Shown here: positions 9,396-17,212 of the stretch, one piece after another | Layout of the letters: each line of letters opens with the position of its first letter | Position numbering within the stretch: position 1 is the first letter of the stretch | DNA from: Sphingomonas profundi | GTDB lineage: Bacteria; Pseudomonadota; Alphaproteobacteria; Sphingomonadales; Sphingomonadaceae | Direction of reading: 5' to 3' | Assembly (NCBI RefSeq): GCF_009739515.1 | Contig: NZ_CP046535.1 | Coordinates: 2,790,001 to 2,854,000 of the forward strand | Length of the DNA: 64,000 nucleotides | Program-made: the position numbers and the translations under genes | The notes under the pieces: generated by a model | What the model was told of the DNA's origin: nothing | The model's input: the letters and a program-made list of their open reading frames with translations, nothing else | Database searches by the model: none

Positions 9396-10172
9396 ATGCC
9401 CAATCCCCACGGCACCCACATCTGGTACGAACTGATGACGACCGATCCCGACGCCGCCGGCCGCTTCTACGCAGACGTCGTCGGCTGGGCGGCGGCGCCC
9501 TTCGGCGGCGAGGGGGCGCCCGGCTACACGATCTTCTCCACCGCGGAGACCGGCGTCGGCGGGATGATGACGCTGCCGGCCGGTGCCGCGGAAGGCGGGC
9601 TGCGGCCCGGCTGGCTGGGCTATGTGGGCGTCGACGACGTGGACGCCGCCGTCGCCGCGATCACGGCCGGCGGCGGCACGGTCCACATGCCGGCGAACGA
9701 CCTGCCGGGCGTCGGCCGCATGGCGCTGGTGACCGATCCGCAGGGCGTCCTCTTCTACGTGATGCGGGGCGCCAGCGAGTCCGACAGCCGCGCGTTCGAT
9801 CCCAGGGCGATCGGCCACTGTGCCTGGCACGAACTCGCCACCACGGATCAGGCCGCCGCCCTCATCTTCTACGGCGAGCAGTTCGGCTGGCGGCAGAGCG
9901 GATCGATGCCGATGGGCGACCTGGGCGACTATGTGTTCCTCGATCATGGCGGCGCGCCGATCGGCGCCGTCATGACCCGGCAGGAGGCCGGCCCGCCGCC
10001 GATGTGGAGCTATTATTTCCGCGTGCCGGACATCGACGCGGCGGCGGCGCGCATCGCCGCCGGCGGCGGCAATGTGCTGCACGGCCCGCAGGAGGTGCCG
10101 GGCGGCGACCACATCGTCGTCGCGGCCGATCCGCAGGGCGTGATGTTCCATCTGGTCGGCGCCAAGGCGTGA
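9396..10172 (+). CDS. two-domain VOC-family protein
   Basis: 258 residues made of two VOC modules in tandem. The first starts at GTHIWYELMTTDPDAAGRFY (residues 5-24) and the second at IGHCAWHELATTDQAAALIFY (about 135-155). Each ends with a DPQGVxF strand, in VTDPQGVLFYV and AADPQGVMFHLV. It resembles hydroxylase/CFP-30B-like proteins of unknown substrate. GGAGG lies before ATG 9396. Last gene of the ArsR operon; the next gene is convergent. Confidence 0.85.
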   Translation: MPNPHGTHIWYELMTTDPDAAGRFYADVVGWAAAPFGGEGAPGYTIFSTAETGVGGMMTLPAGAAEGGLRPGWLGYVGVDDVDAAVAAITAGGGTVHMPANDLPGVGRMALVTDPQGVLFYVMRGASESDSRAFDPRAIGHCAWHELATTDQAAALIFYGEQFGWRQSGSMPMGDLGDYVFLDHGGAPIGAVMTRQEAGPPPMWSYYFRVPDIDAAAARIAAGGGNVLHGPQEVPGGDHIVVAADPQGVMFHLVGAKA

Positions 10173-10191
10173 CGCGGGCGGGGCGCCGGCC

Positions 10192-12198
10192 TCAGCGTCG
10201 CGGATGCCGTATGTCCGCGTAGCTGCGCAGCCGGCGCCCGCCCGCCGCCCCCTCATAGACGTCGGCGGCGCGCAGCGCGTCGGCGAAGCGCAGCCCGGTC
10301 TCCGCCTCGATCCGCGTGACCGGCACCTGGAAGTTCTCGCCCGGCTCGCTGCTATTCGGGCCGATCGGCAGCCGCTCGAACGGGATGTCGCGGGCATAGG
10401 CCTGCTGGCTCACCAGATAGGCACTGGCGAACAGCGTGCCGGCCGCATCCGTAACCGCGATCACCTTCCAAAAGTATTGCGGGATCAGGATGCCGCGATG
10501 CGCCTCGTCGTCGTCGCGCAGCAACGGGCCGGTGAACACGGAGGCGCGCACATCCTCCTCGTCGGTATTGTAGAGGATGAAGTTCTCCAGCCCCTGCCAG
10601 AGATCCTGGCCCTGGTTGAACCCCCAATATTGCGGCGAGCAGTTCGTCCAGTGGAACGTGTCGTCATTGGCCTGCTGCGCCTCCGCCGCCGTGCCCCACA
10701 CCGGATCGAGCCGGCGGACGAGATGGCCGCGATCGAAATAGTTCTTCGAGGGCACGGGCTCGCTGCCGTAGAGTTCGTCGCCATTCTGCAGTTCCGGCGG
10801 GATGCGCGCGTCGTAGAACCAGCTGTCGTTGCCGCGATCCAGGTTCGTCCACCGCGCGCCATCGATGTTCACGGCGGTGTAGAAGGCGATCTTGCGCGCC
10901 GGATCGCCGTTGAACAGGATCGAGAAGTGGCGGTAGCGCAGCACGTCGTCGTCGGCCCCGGCGACCGGCGCGACCGTGCCGAAGCGGAGGGCGTCGTCCG
11001 TCAGGGTGGGCAGGGCGATCGGCACGCGCAGGAAATCGGCGTCATAGCCCTCGCGATCGTCGAAATAGTCGATCGGGTGGGTGCGGCGTGCGGGCCGCCT
11101 GGCCGCCTCCAGCACCACCGGCGCCACGGCGGCGGCCGCGACAGGGAATAGCGGCGGGCCGACGATGCTCTGGCCGGGGATCGTGCCGGCGAACGGCCTG
11201 GTCCCGCCCGCATCCTGCACCAGATCGTCGATCAGCGGACTAAGGGTGAAACCGGGCGCCGCCGCCCGCGCCTGCACGTCGGCGATCAGCCGCGAGGTGC
11301 GGACGCCCTCGTTGGCGAGCCAGCGGACACGCTCGGCCGGCAGGTCGCGGGCGATCGCCGCCGGCAGCGTCGTGCCGTCCGCCAGCAGCCAATGCTCCGC
11401 GCCGTCGATCGTCCGCCGCTGCGGCACGCCGGCATGGTGGAGGCAGACCACCTGCCACGCGTCGGTCGACACCGGCGCACCGGACGAGCCTGGCGCCGTG
11501 TCCGACGAATACCACAGGAAGTCGTCGCGCTCGCCATGATGGTCGTCGCCATATTTGACGACCTTGTTCTCGCGCAGCGAGATGCGCTTGGTGGCGGAAC
11601 CCGGATGCTGGATCACCGTCACATACTGTCCCACCTCCGTCTTGCCGGTGCGGGGATCGAGGCGGAGATAGCCGAACGCGTCGATCGGCGTTGTGCCGTC
11701 CTCGCTCTGCGCGGCGATGGCGACGATCGTGTAGTCCAGCGCGTCGCGCGGGCTGCCGATCCAGCCATCCTCGGGCGTCAGGCGAAAGCGGGTGGTACGC
11801 TTCAGCCGGCCGGTGCCGTCCAGCTCGTAGCCGAACTCCACCGTGGCGCGCGCCGCATCGGCGGGGCTCGCCAGCACGTGCGCGTTGGTGAGCAGCAGGC
11901 GCGGGCCGATCAGGAAGCCGGTGCCCCAGTCGCCGCCGTCGCCGGCCACCGCCGCCACGTTGATGCGGCACACCGCGCGCGCCGCCATGAGCCCGCGCTC
12001 GAGATAGTTGGTCTCGACCAGGTCGTTGCGCCCGATCAGCGCCTCGTACACGTCGAAGTCGATGCCGGCGCCCGCCTGCGCGCGGTGGACGATCTGCTGC
12101 ACGATCGCCGCGGGGTCGGCGGCGGGCGCCGGTTGCCCGCGCCCGGCCGCGATCTCCGCCCGCAGCGCCTCGTCGTCGAATCGGGACAGTTCGGTCAT
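10192..12198 (-). CDS. trypsin-like protease fused to DNA/RNA non-specific endonuclease
   Basis: 668 residues with two catalytic modules. Residues about 70-290 are a trypsin-like protease: GTGFLIGPRLLLTNAHVL (His107), DALDYTIVAI (Asp155) and TAPGSSGAPV (Ser239) make a full triad. Residues about 380-660 are a NUC1/EndA-type nuclease: YFDRGHLVRR (catalytic His492 in DRGH), FHWTNCSPQ, and FNQGQDLWQGLENFI, which carries the metal-ligand Asn528. An N-terminal helical region (1-65) and a Pro/Ala-rich linker (330-375) join them. No signal peptide or membrane segment is seen, so both activities appear to be cytoplasmic. A good SD (GGAGGAG) decides ATG 12198. The gene stands alone. Its role is unknown; defence or self-killing is inferred. 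Confidence 0.85.
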   Translation of the reverse strand: MTELSRFDDEALRAEIAAGRGQPAPAADPAAIVQQIVHRAQAGAGIDFDVYEALIGRNDLVETNYLERGLMAARAVCRINVAAVAGDGGDWGTGFLIGPRLLLTNAHVLASPADAARATVEFGYELDGTGRLKRTTRFRLTPEDGWIGSPRDALDYTIVAIAAQSEDGTTPIDAFGYLRLDPRTGKTEVGQYVTVIQHPGSATKRISLRENKVVKYGDDHHGERDDFLWYSSDTAPGSSGAPVSTDAWQVVCLHHAGVPQRRTIDGAEHWLLADGTTLPAAIARDLPAERVRWLANEGVRTSRLIADVQARAAAPGFTLSPLIDDLVQDAGGTRPFAGTIPGQSIVGPPLFPVAAAAVAPVVLEAARRPARRTHPIDYFDDREGYDADFLRVPIALPTLTDDALRFGTVAPVAGADDDVLRYRHFSILFNGDPARKIAFYTAVNIDGARWTNLDRGNDSWFYDARIPPELQNGDELYGSEPVPSKNYFDRGHLVRRLDPVWGTAAEAQQANDDTFHWTNCSPQYWGFNQGQDLWQGLENFILYNTDEEDVRASVFTGPLLRDDDEAHRGILIPQYFWKVIAVTDAAGTLFASAYLVSQQAYARDIPFERLPIGPNSSEPGENFQVPVTRIEAETGLRFADALRAADVYEGAAGGRRLRSYADIRHPRR

Positions 12199-12283
12199 GG
12201 CTCGCTCCTCCGCCGCGCCGATCATCCACGCCGGCGGAGGCAGCGCCATGACGGCGCGGCCGATGCTGCCGAATTGGTGTCGA

Positions 12284-12679
12284 TTATGCCGCGCCGCCCG
12301 CCGGCACCAGCGCGCGGATCTGCTGCGCCAGCGTGACGGGATCGAACGGCTTCAGGATCACGCCGACCGCGCCCTGCTCGATATAGCGCGCCACGTCGGC
12401 GGCGCGGCCGCGCGCCGTCATGAACAGGATCGGCACATGCGCCAGATCGGGCTGCTGGCGCAGGTGCGTCATCAAGGTCGGCCCGTCCATGCCCGGCATC
12501 ATCACGTCCAGCACGATAACCTCGGGCCGCCAGCCGCCACCCGCCAGCAGGGTCAGCGCCGCCGCGCCGCCGGCCGCCAGCCGCACGCGGATGGTGGGAT
12601 CCAGCCCCAGCGCCATCTCAACGATGGCGCGGATATCGTCGTCGTCGTCGACGTAGAGGATGTTGAGGATGCCGCCCAT
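12284..12679 (-). CDS. single-domain (CheY-like) response regulator
   Basis: 131-residue receiver with no output domain. The acidic cluster DDDDD (residues 11-15), phospho-acceptor Asp58 in VIVLDVMMPG, Thr in FMTARG, and Lys in ILKPFDP are all present. Its ATG overlaps the stop of the upstream hybrid kinase gene (TGATG), so the two are translationally coupled; a GTG at 12682 is an alternative start. It probably receives or drains phosphate from that kinase relay. Confidence 0.9.
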   Translation of the reverse strand: MGGILNILYVDDDDDIRAIVEMALGLDPTIRVRLAAGGAAALTLLAGGGWRPEVIVLDVMMPGMDGPTLMTHLRQQPDLAHVPILFMTARGRAADVARYIEQGAVGVILKPFDPVTLAQQIRALVPAGGAA

Positions 12680-15174
12680 CACTGCAACTCCCGCTGCCGC
12701 ACCACGCGCCGCACGGTGGCCGCGAGATCGGGCAGCGATCCGCGCGCCTTCACAAGCACCGCATCCACCCGCTGCGCCGCCTCGGCCGAGATGTCCTGCG
12801 CCGAGTAGACGATCGTCGGGATGGCGAGGCCGTCCGCGCCGACCAGCATCGGCAGCAGATCCAGCCCCGATCCGTCGGCCAGCTGCAGATCGAGGATCGC
12901 GACGTCGGGCGATTCGGTCTGCAGCAGATGGCGCGCGGTGCCGAGATCGGTGGCCTTCAGGATGCGCGCTTCCGGCTGCAGGCCGGCGGCGACCACGTCC
13001 AGCACGTCCTGATCGTCGTCGAGGTGGAGGATCGTCGGCCGCTTGCTGCCCGATCGGCCGAGTGCGGTGCGCAGCGCGGCGGCGAACCGCTCCGGCTCCA
13101 GCGGCTTCTCGATCCAGTCGACGATGTCGAGCGGGGTCGCGCCGCCGCCGATCGTCTCCGGCGCGCTGGCCGAGACGATGATGATCGGCAGGCTCACCGG
13201 CGGCACCTGATCGCGCAGCGTGCGCGCGAGCGAGAGGCCCCCCTCCCCCGGCAGCTTCAGGTCCAGCAGCAGCGCGCTGTAGCTGCGCGCCGCCAGCGCT
13301 GCGCGTGCCTCCTCGGCGCTGGCCACGCGTTCGCTGGCATAGCCCTCCTCGGCGACGAACGCCTCCAGTATCTCGGCGATCGCATCGTCGTCCTCGCAGA
13401 TCAGCAGGCGCGTATCGCCCAGCACGTCGGTGCCCGCGCTGCGCCGCAGATCGATCGAGAAGGCGAAGCGGGTGCCGCCGCCGCTACGATCCTCGAACCA
13501 GATCGTCCCGTCGTGGCGCGAGACGATCTCGCGCGAGATGGCGAGGCCGAGGCCGGTGCCGACCGATCCGTCATCACGCTCCGCTCGCTCGAAACGGCCG
13601 AAGATGCGCTCGCGAAAGGCGGGCGGGATGCCCGGTCCCTCGTCGTCCACCGTCACCAGCGCCTTGCCCGCCGCCGTCACCGCGAGCCCGATCGTCACCG
13701 CTTTGCCCTGCGGCGAGGCGCGCACCGCGTTGGAGACGAGGTTCGTCACCACCTGCAGCAGCCGATCGGCATCGCCGGCCACGATCACGGCGGCGTTCGG
13801 CAGCCTGCACTCGATCCGCACGCCGGCCGCAGCGCCCAGCCCCTCGCTGCCCTCGCAGGCGCGCGCGACCACGTCGCACAGGTCGATCGGATCGCGCGCC
13901 ACGTGCAGCTTGCCCGATTCGATGCGGTCGATATCGAGCATGTCGTTGATCAGGCGGATCAGCCGGCGGGAGTTGTTCTCGGCGATCTCGATCAGCCGGC
14001 GGGCGGCATCCGGCAGGGCACCGGCGGATCCGGCGCGCAGCAGCCCCAGCGCGCCCACCACCGACGTCAGCGGCGTGCGCAGCTCGTGGCTGACGGTGGA
14101 CATCAGATCGTCCTTCATCCGCTCGATGCGCTTGCGCTCGGATATGTCGCGCAGCGAGGCGACGATGTGGTCGCCGCTCGGCAGGCTCATCACCCCCATC
14201 GCGACATCCACCGGGATCAGCCGGCCGTCGCGGTGGCGCACGGCGCGATCGGCGAAGAAGGAGGCGCGCAGCTGCCCGTCCACCAGCCCGACGCGCGTGT
14301 GGAAGCTGCCGTTGCCGGGCGCGATATCCAGCAGCACCGCCACGTCGCGCCGGCTGAGCTCGTTCTCGGCATAGCCGAGCATCGAGGTGGCGGCGGCGTT
14401 CATCGTCTCGATCGTGCCGCTGGGATTGAGGATCAGCAGCGCGTCGATCGTGCTGTCCAGGATCGTGCGGTTGCGCTCGGCCGCCTCGAACGCCTCCACC
14501 TTGGCGGCGTGGCGCGCCTGCCGCAGCCGCACCAGCGCCGTGAGGCCGATCATGAGGAGGATGCTGAGCGCGGCCAGCATCATCCAGGCGAGATCGCGGG
14601 TGAGCCGGCTGCGCTCGGTATAGGCCGCCACCTGCCGCTTGCCGAGCGCCTCCTCCGCCGCGATCATCTCGCCGGCCACGGCGCGCATGCGGTCCATCAG
14701 CCGCTCGCCCAGGCCGCTGCTCACCGCCTGCGCCGCCGCGTCCAGCCCGCGCGTGCGGCGGATCGCGATGATCCGATCCATTTCGGCGAGTTTTCGCGCC
14801 GTCAGCGCACGCAGCATGGCGAGGCGGCGGGCCTGCGCCGCGTCGAACGCCCGCGGCCGGCCGGCGGCCAGCGTCGTCTCGATCGCGGCGCGGGCCGGCG
14901 CATAGGGCAGCAGGAAGGCGGGCGAGCCGGTGATGACGAAGCCGCGCTGGCTCGTCTCCGCATCCTTCATCCGCGACAGCAGGGTGATCGCGTCGATCCG
15001 CCGGTCGAACGAGGCGCGCGCCTGTGTCCGCACCGTCTCCGCCCGGCGATATTCGGCGCCCAGCCACACGATCAGCCCGACGAACAGGAATGGCAGGATC
15101 GACGCCGCCAGCAGCGAGCGGGCGAGCGACGGCGCCCGGCCGGCGAGTTCCGCGCGCTGCTCCCGCCGGGTCAC
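12679..15174 (-). CDS. CHASE3-PAS hybrid histidine kinase with two receivers
   Basis: 831 residues. A membrane segment at about 19-41 and another at about 193-215 bracket a periplasmic CHASE3 sensor. Then come a PAS domain (ILDSTIDALLILNPSGTIETM, about 235-345), HisKA with phospho-acceptor His363 in STVSHELRTPL, an HATPase domain (DEGPGIPPAF, GTGLGLAIS), receiver 1 (about 590-700; LLLDLKLPGEGG) and receiver 2 (about 712-825; AILDLQLADGSG). No Hpt domain is present, so phosphate must leave through a separate Hpt protein; one is encoded nearby at 15939. The start overlaps the LuxR-type regulator stop (ATGA), forming an operon with genes on both sides. Confidence 0.9.
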   Translation of the reverse strand: MTRREQRAELAGRAPSLARSLLAASILPFLFVGLIVWLGAEYRRAETVRTQARASFDRRIDAITLLSRMKDAETSQRGFVITGSPAFLLPYAPARAAIETTLAAGRPRAFDAAQARRLAMLRALTARKLAEMDRIIAIRRTRGLDAAAQAVSSGLGERLMDRMRAVAGEMIAAEEALGKRQVAAYTERSRLTRDLAWMMLAALSILLMIGLTALVRLRQARHAAKVEAFEAAERNRTILDSTIDALLILNPSGTIETMNAAATSMLGYAENELSRRDVAVLLDIAPGNGSFHTRVGLVDGQLRASFFADRAVRHRDGRLIPVDVAMGVMSLPSGDHIVASLRDISERKRIERMKDDLMSTVSHELRTPLTSVVGALGLLRAGSAGALPDAARRLIEIAENNSRRLIRLINDMLDIDRIESGKLHVARDPIDLCDVVARACEGSEGLGAAAGVRIECRLPNAAVIVAGDADRLLQVVTNLVSNAVRASPQGKAVTIGLAVTAAGKALVTVDDEGPGIPPAFRERIFGRFERAERDDGSVGTGLGLAISREIVSRHDGTIWFEDRSGGGTRFAFSIDLRRSAGTDVLGDTRLLICEDDDAIAEILEAFVAEEGYASERVASAEEARAALAARSYSALLLDLKLPGEGGLSLARTLRDQVPPVSLPIIIVSASAPETIGGGATPLDIVDWIEKPLEPERFAAALRTALGRSGSKRPTILHLDDDQDVLDVVAAGLQPEARILKATDLGTARHLLQTESPDVAILDLQLADGSGLDLLPMLVGADGLAIPTIVYSAQDISAEAAQRVDAVLVKARGSLPDLAATVRRVVRQRELQ

Positions 15175-15824
15175 TCGGCGATCGCCCCGGCATCGCCCAG
15201 CAGCGGCTGCATGGCGAGCAGCGCCTGCGTGCGGTTGGTGACGCCCAGCTTGCGGAACACCGCCGTCAGATGCGCCTTCACCGTCGCCTCGGTGATCGCC
15301 AGATCGCTGGCGATCTGCTTGTTGAGGCGCCCGTCGGCCAGCGCCAGCAGCACCTTCAGCTGCGCGCCCGACAGGTCCGAGATGCGCGAGCGCGCGCCGC
15401 TGATGACGTCGCTGGAGCGGACCTGCGGCGGAAACATGCTCTCGCCCCCCTCGATGCGGCGCACGGCCGTCGCGATCTCGTCGAGCGGGCGGCTCTTGAA
15501 CAGGAAGCCGGCCGCGCCAAGCGCCTTGGCCGCCTCCACCAGCTGCATGTCCTCCCGCGCCGACACCACGGCGATCGGCGTGCCGCCGGCGAGATACTGG
15601 AGGCGCAGCAGCCCGGAATAGCCGCGCGCGTCGGGCAGCATGAAATCGAGCAGGATCAGGCGGTAGACCTTGCGGGCGGCAAGCGCCGTCTCCGATTCCG
15701 CGATCGTGCCCGCCGTGTCCACCGCGATGCCCGGCAAGGCGGAACGAACGGCCAGCGAGAGCCCCTCCCGCGTCAGCGGATGATCGTCTGCGATGAGCAC
15801 ATGGCCGCCCCGTTCCACCATCAT
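15171..15824 (-). CDS. LuxR/NarL-type response regulator
   Basis: 217 residues: a receiver (ADDHPL acidic pair, Asp60 in LILLDFMLPD) and a C-terminal helix-turn-helix (LSGAQLKVLLALADGRLNKQIA, then ITEATVKAHLTAVFRKLGV). It probably binds DNA when phosphorylated by the CHASE3 kinase relay. Two adjacent ATGs (15824 and 15821) follow an AGGGAG; the first is given. The open frame runs further upstream but without receiver-like sequence. First gene of the regulator-kinase-CheY operon. Confidence 0.9.
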   Translation of the reverse strand: MMVERGGHVLIADDHPLTREGLSLAVRSALPGIAVDTAGTIAESETALAARKVYRLILLDFMLPDARGYSGLLRLQYLAGGTPIAVVSAREDMQLVEAAKALGAAGFLFKSRPLDEIATAVRRIEGGESMFPPQVRSSDVISGARSRISDLSGAQLKVLLALADGRLNKQIASDLAITEATVKAHLTAVFRKLGVTNRTQALLAMQPLLGDAGAIAE

Positions 15825-15938
15825 ACTCCCTGCACCCCCGGGTGTCTGCGCACCCGCTCCATCTTGGATCATTCTCCCTACCCGAACGCTTTGTGTCGAG
15901 CCCTGGTGGCAGGCAACTATCATTGTGTGGTCATTCTG

Positions 15939-16541
15939 GTGGTAAATGCGCCGATAACCTTGTTTCTTGTCAGTCACGATCCACTGTTATGCGCCCGCGT
16001 CGCATCGGCCGCCGGCGACGCATGGCGGGTCGTCCATTCGGCCGAGGAGGGGACGGGCGCAGCACTGGTGCTGATCGGGGATGACGGCTGCCCGCCCATA
16101 TCCGGCTCCGCCCCGCTCATCCGGATCGGCGGCGGCGCGCCGGCGGACGAGCGACTGCCCGCCGGGTACACCGACGCGGACCTCGCCGACGCCCTGCGCC
16201 GCTGGCATCCGGGCGACGTGATGGCCGGGGCGCGGCGGCTCGCCGGCCTGTTCGGTCAGGAGGCGCTGGCCGGCATGGTGGCCGCGTTGCGCGCCCAACT
16301 GGCGGATGCGGTCGCGCGGTTCGATGCGGCGAACGGGGCGGAAGGTGATGGGGGCCTCGCCCACCGCATCGCCGGTGTGGCCGGCACGCTGGGCTTCGCC
16401 GAGGTCGGCCGGCACTGGCTCGCCTTGTCCGAGGGCGATGCCGGCGCCTGGCCGGATGCCCGGCGCACCGCGCGGATCGCCATCGCCGCGATCGACCGCG
16501 AAGCTTCGGCCCGCGCCGCGCCGTCGCCGGCCGCACCCTGA
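15939..16541 (+). CDS. Hpt phosphotransfer protein with receiver-like N-terminus
   Basis: About 200 residues. The C-terminal half is a histidine phosphotransfer domain: LFGQEALAGMVAALRAQL, then LAHRIAGVAGTLGFAEVG with phospho-His142. The first 60 residues (ITLFLVSHDPLLCARVASAAG, GAALVLIGDDG) look like a shortened receiver that lacks the normal phospho-Asp loop. The gene is divergent from the LuxR-type regulator gene. It is a natural partner for the CHASE3 hybrid kinase, which has receivers but no Hpt. The start is uncertain: GTG 15939 or GTG 15927, neither with a good ribosome site. Confidence 0.75.
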   Translation: MVNAPITLFLVSHDPLLCARVASAAGDAWRVVHSAEEGTGAALVLIGDDGCPPISGSAPLIRIGGGAPADERLPAGYTDADLADALRRWHPGDVMAGARRLAGLFGQEALAGMVAALRAQLADAVARFDAANGAEGDGGLAHRIAGVAGTLGFAEVGRHWLALSEGDAGAWPDARRTARIAIAAIDREASARAAPSPAAP

Positions 16542-16594
16542 CGGGAACGGACGCGGGAGCCGCGCGCTATTAACGCATGTTTCAGGAGCCGGGC

Positions 16595-17212
16595 ATGACG
16601 CCGAAGACCACCGCCGTGGTGATGATCGAGTATCAGAACGACTTCGTCTCGCCCGGCGGCGCCCAGCACGAGGCGGTGCGTGCGGTGATGGAGAGCAGCG
16701 GCATGCTCGCCAACAGCATCGCGCTGGCGGATGGCGCGCGGCAGGCGGGCGCCACGGTGATGCTCGCGCCGATCGCCTTTGCGGAGGGCTATCCGGAACT
16801 GCCGCGCCAGCCCTACGGCATCCTCAAGGGCGTGGTGGATGCGGGCGCGTTCCGGCAGGGCAGCTGGGGCGCCGAGATCGTCGAGCCGCTGCGGCCGCAG
16901 CTGGGCGACGTGGTGATCGAGGGCAAGAAGGGGCTCGACTGCTTCGCCACCACCAACCTGGACTTCATCCTGCGGGCGCGCGGCATCACCACCGTCGCCC
17001 TCGCCGGCTTCCTCACCAACTGCTGCGTCGAATCGACGATGCGCTCCGCCTACGAGCGCGGCTATGACGTGGTGACGCTGGTCGACTGCACGGCGACCGT
17101 GGGTGAGGAGGAGCAGCGCGTCGCCACCACGCGCGACTTTCCGATGTTCTCGCGGCCGATGGACCATCGTGCCTTCCTGGCGGCGCTTTCCGGCGCGGGC
17201 GACGCGGCATGA
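16595..17212 (+). CDS. isochorismatase-like cysteine hydrolase
   Basis: 205 residues. MIEYQNDFVSPGG contains the catalytic Asp, KKGLDCFATTNLDFIL supplies the Lys, and LAGFLTNCCVESTMRSAYERGYDVVTLVDCTAT contains the nucleophile Cys in the NCCVEST motif. Family members hydrolyse amides or vinyl ethers such as nicotinamide, N-carbamoyl compounds or isochorismate; the substrate cannot be told. AGGAG six bases before ATG 16595 decides the start over an ATG at 16577. The stop overlaps the start of a hybrid kinase gene (ATGA), an unusual coupling. Confidence 0.85.
   Translation: MTPKTTAVVMIEYQNDFVSPGGAQHEAVRAVMESSGMLANSIALADGARQAGATVMLAPIAFAEGYPELPRQPYGILKGVVDAGAFRQGSWGAEIVEPLRPQLGDVVIEGKKGLDCFATTNLDFILRARGITTVALAGFLTNCCVESTMRSAYERGYDVVTLVDCTATVGEEEQRVATTRDFPMFSRPMDHRAFLAALSGAGDAA

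Noticed and set aside
12928-15621. 897-residue plus-strand open frame opposite the CHASE3 kinase
   Set aside because: The composition is Arg/Ala/Asp-rich with no motifs, while the opposite strand has a full multidomain kinase.
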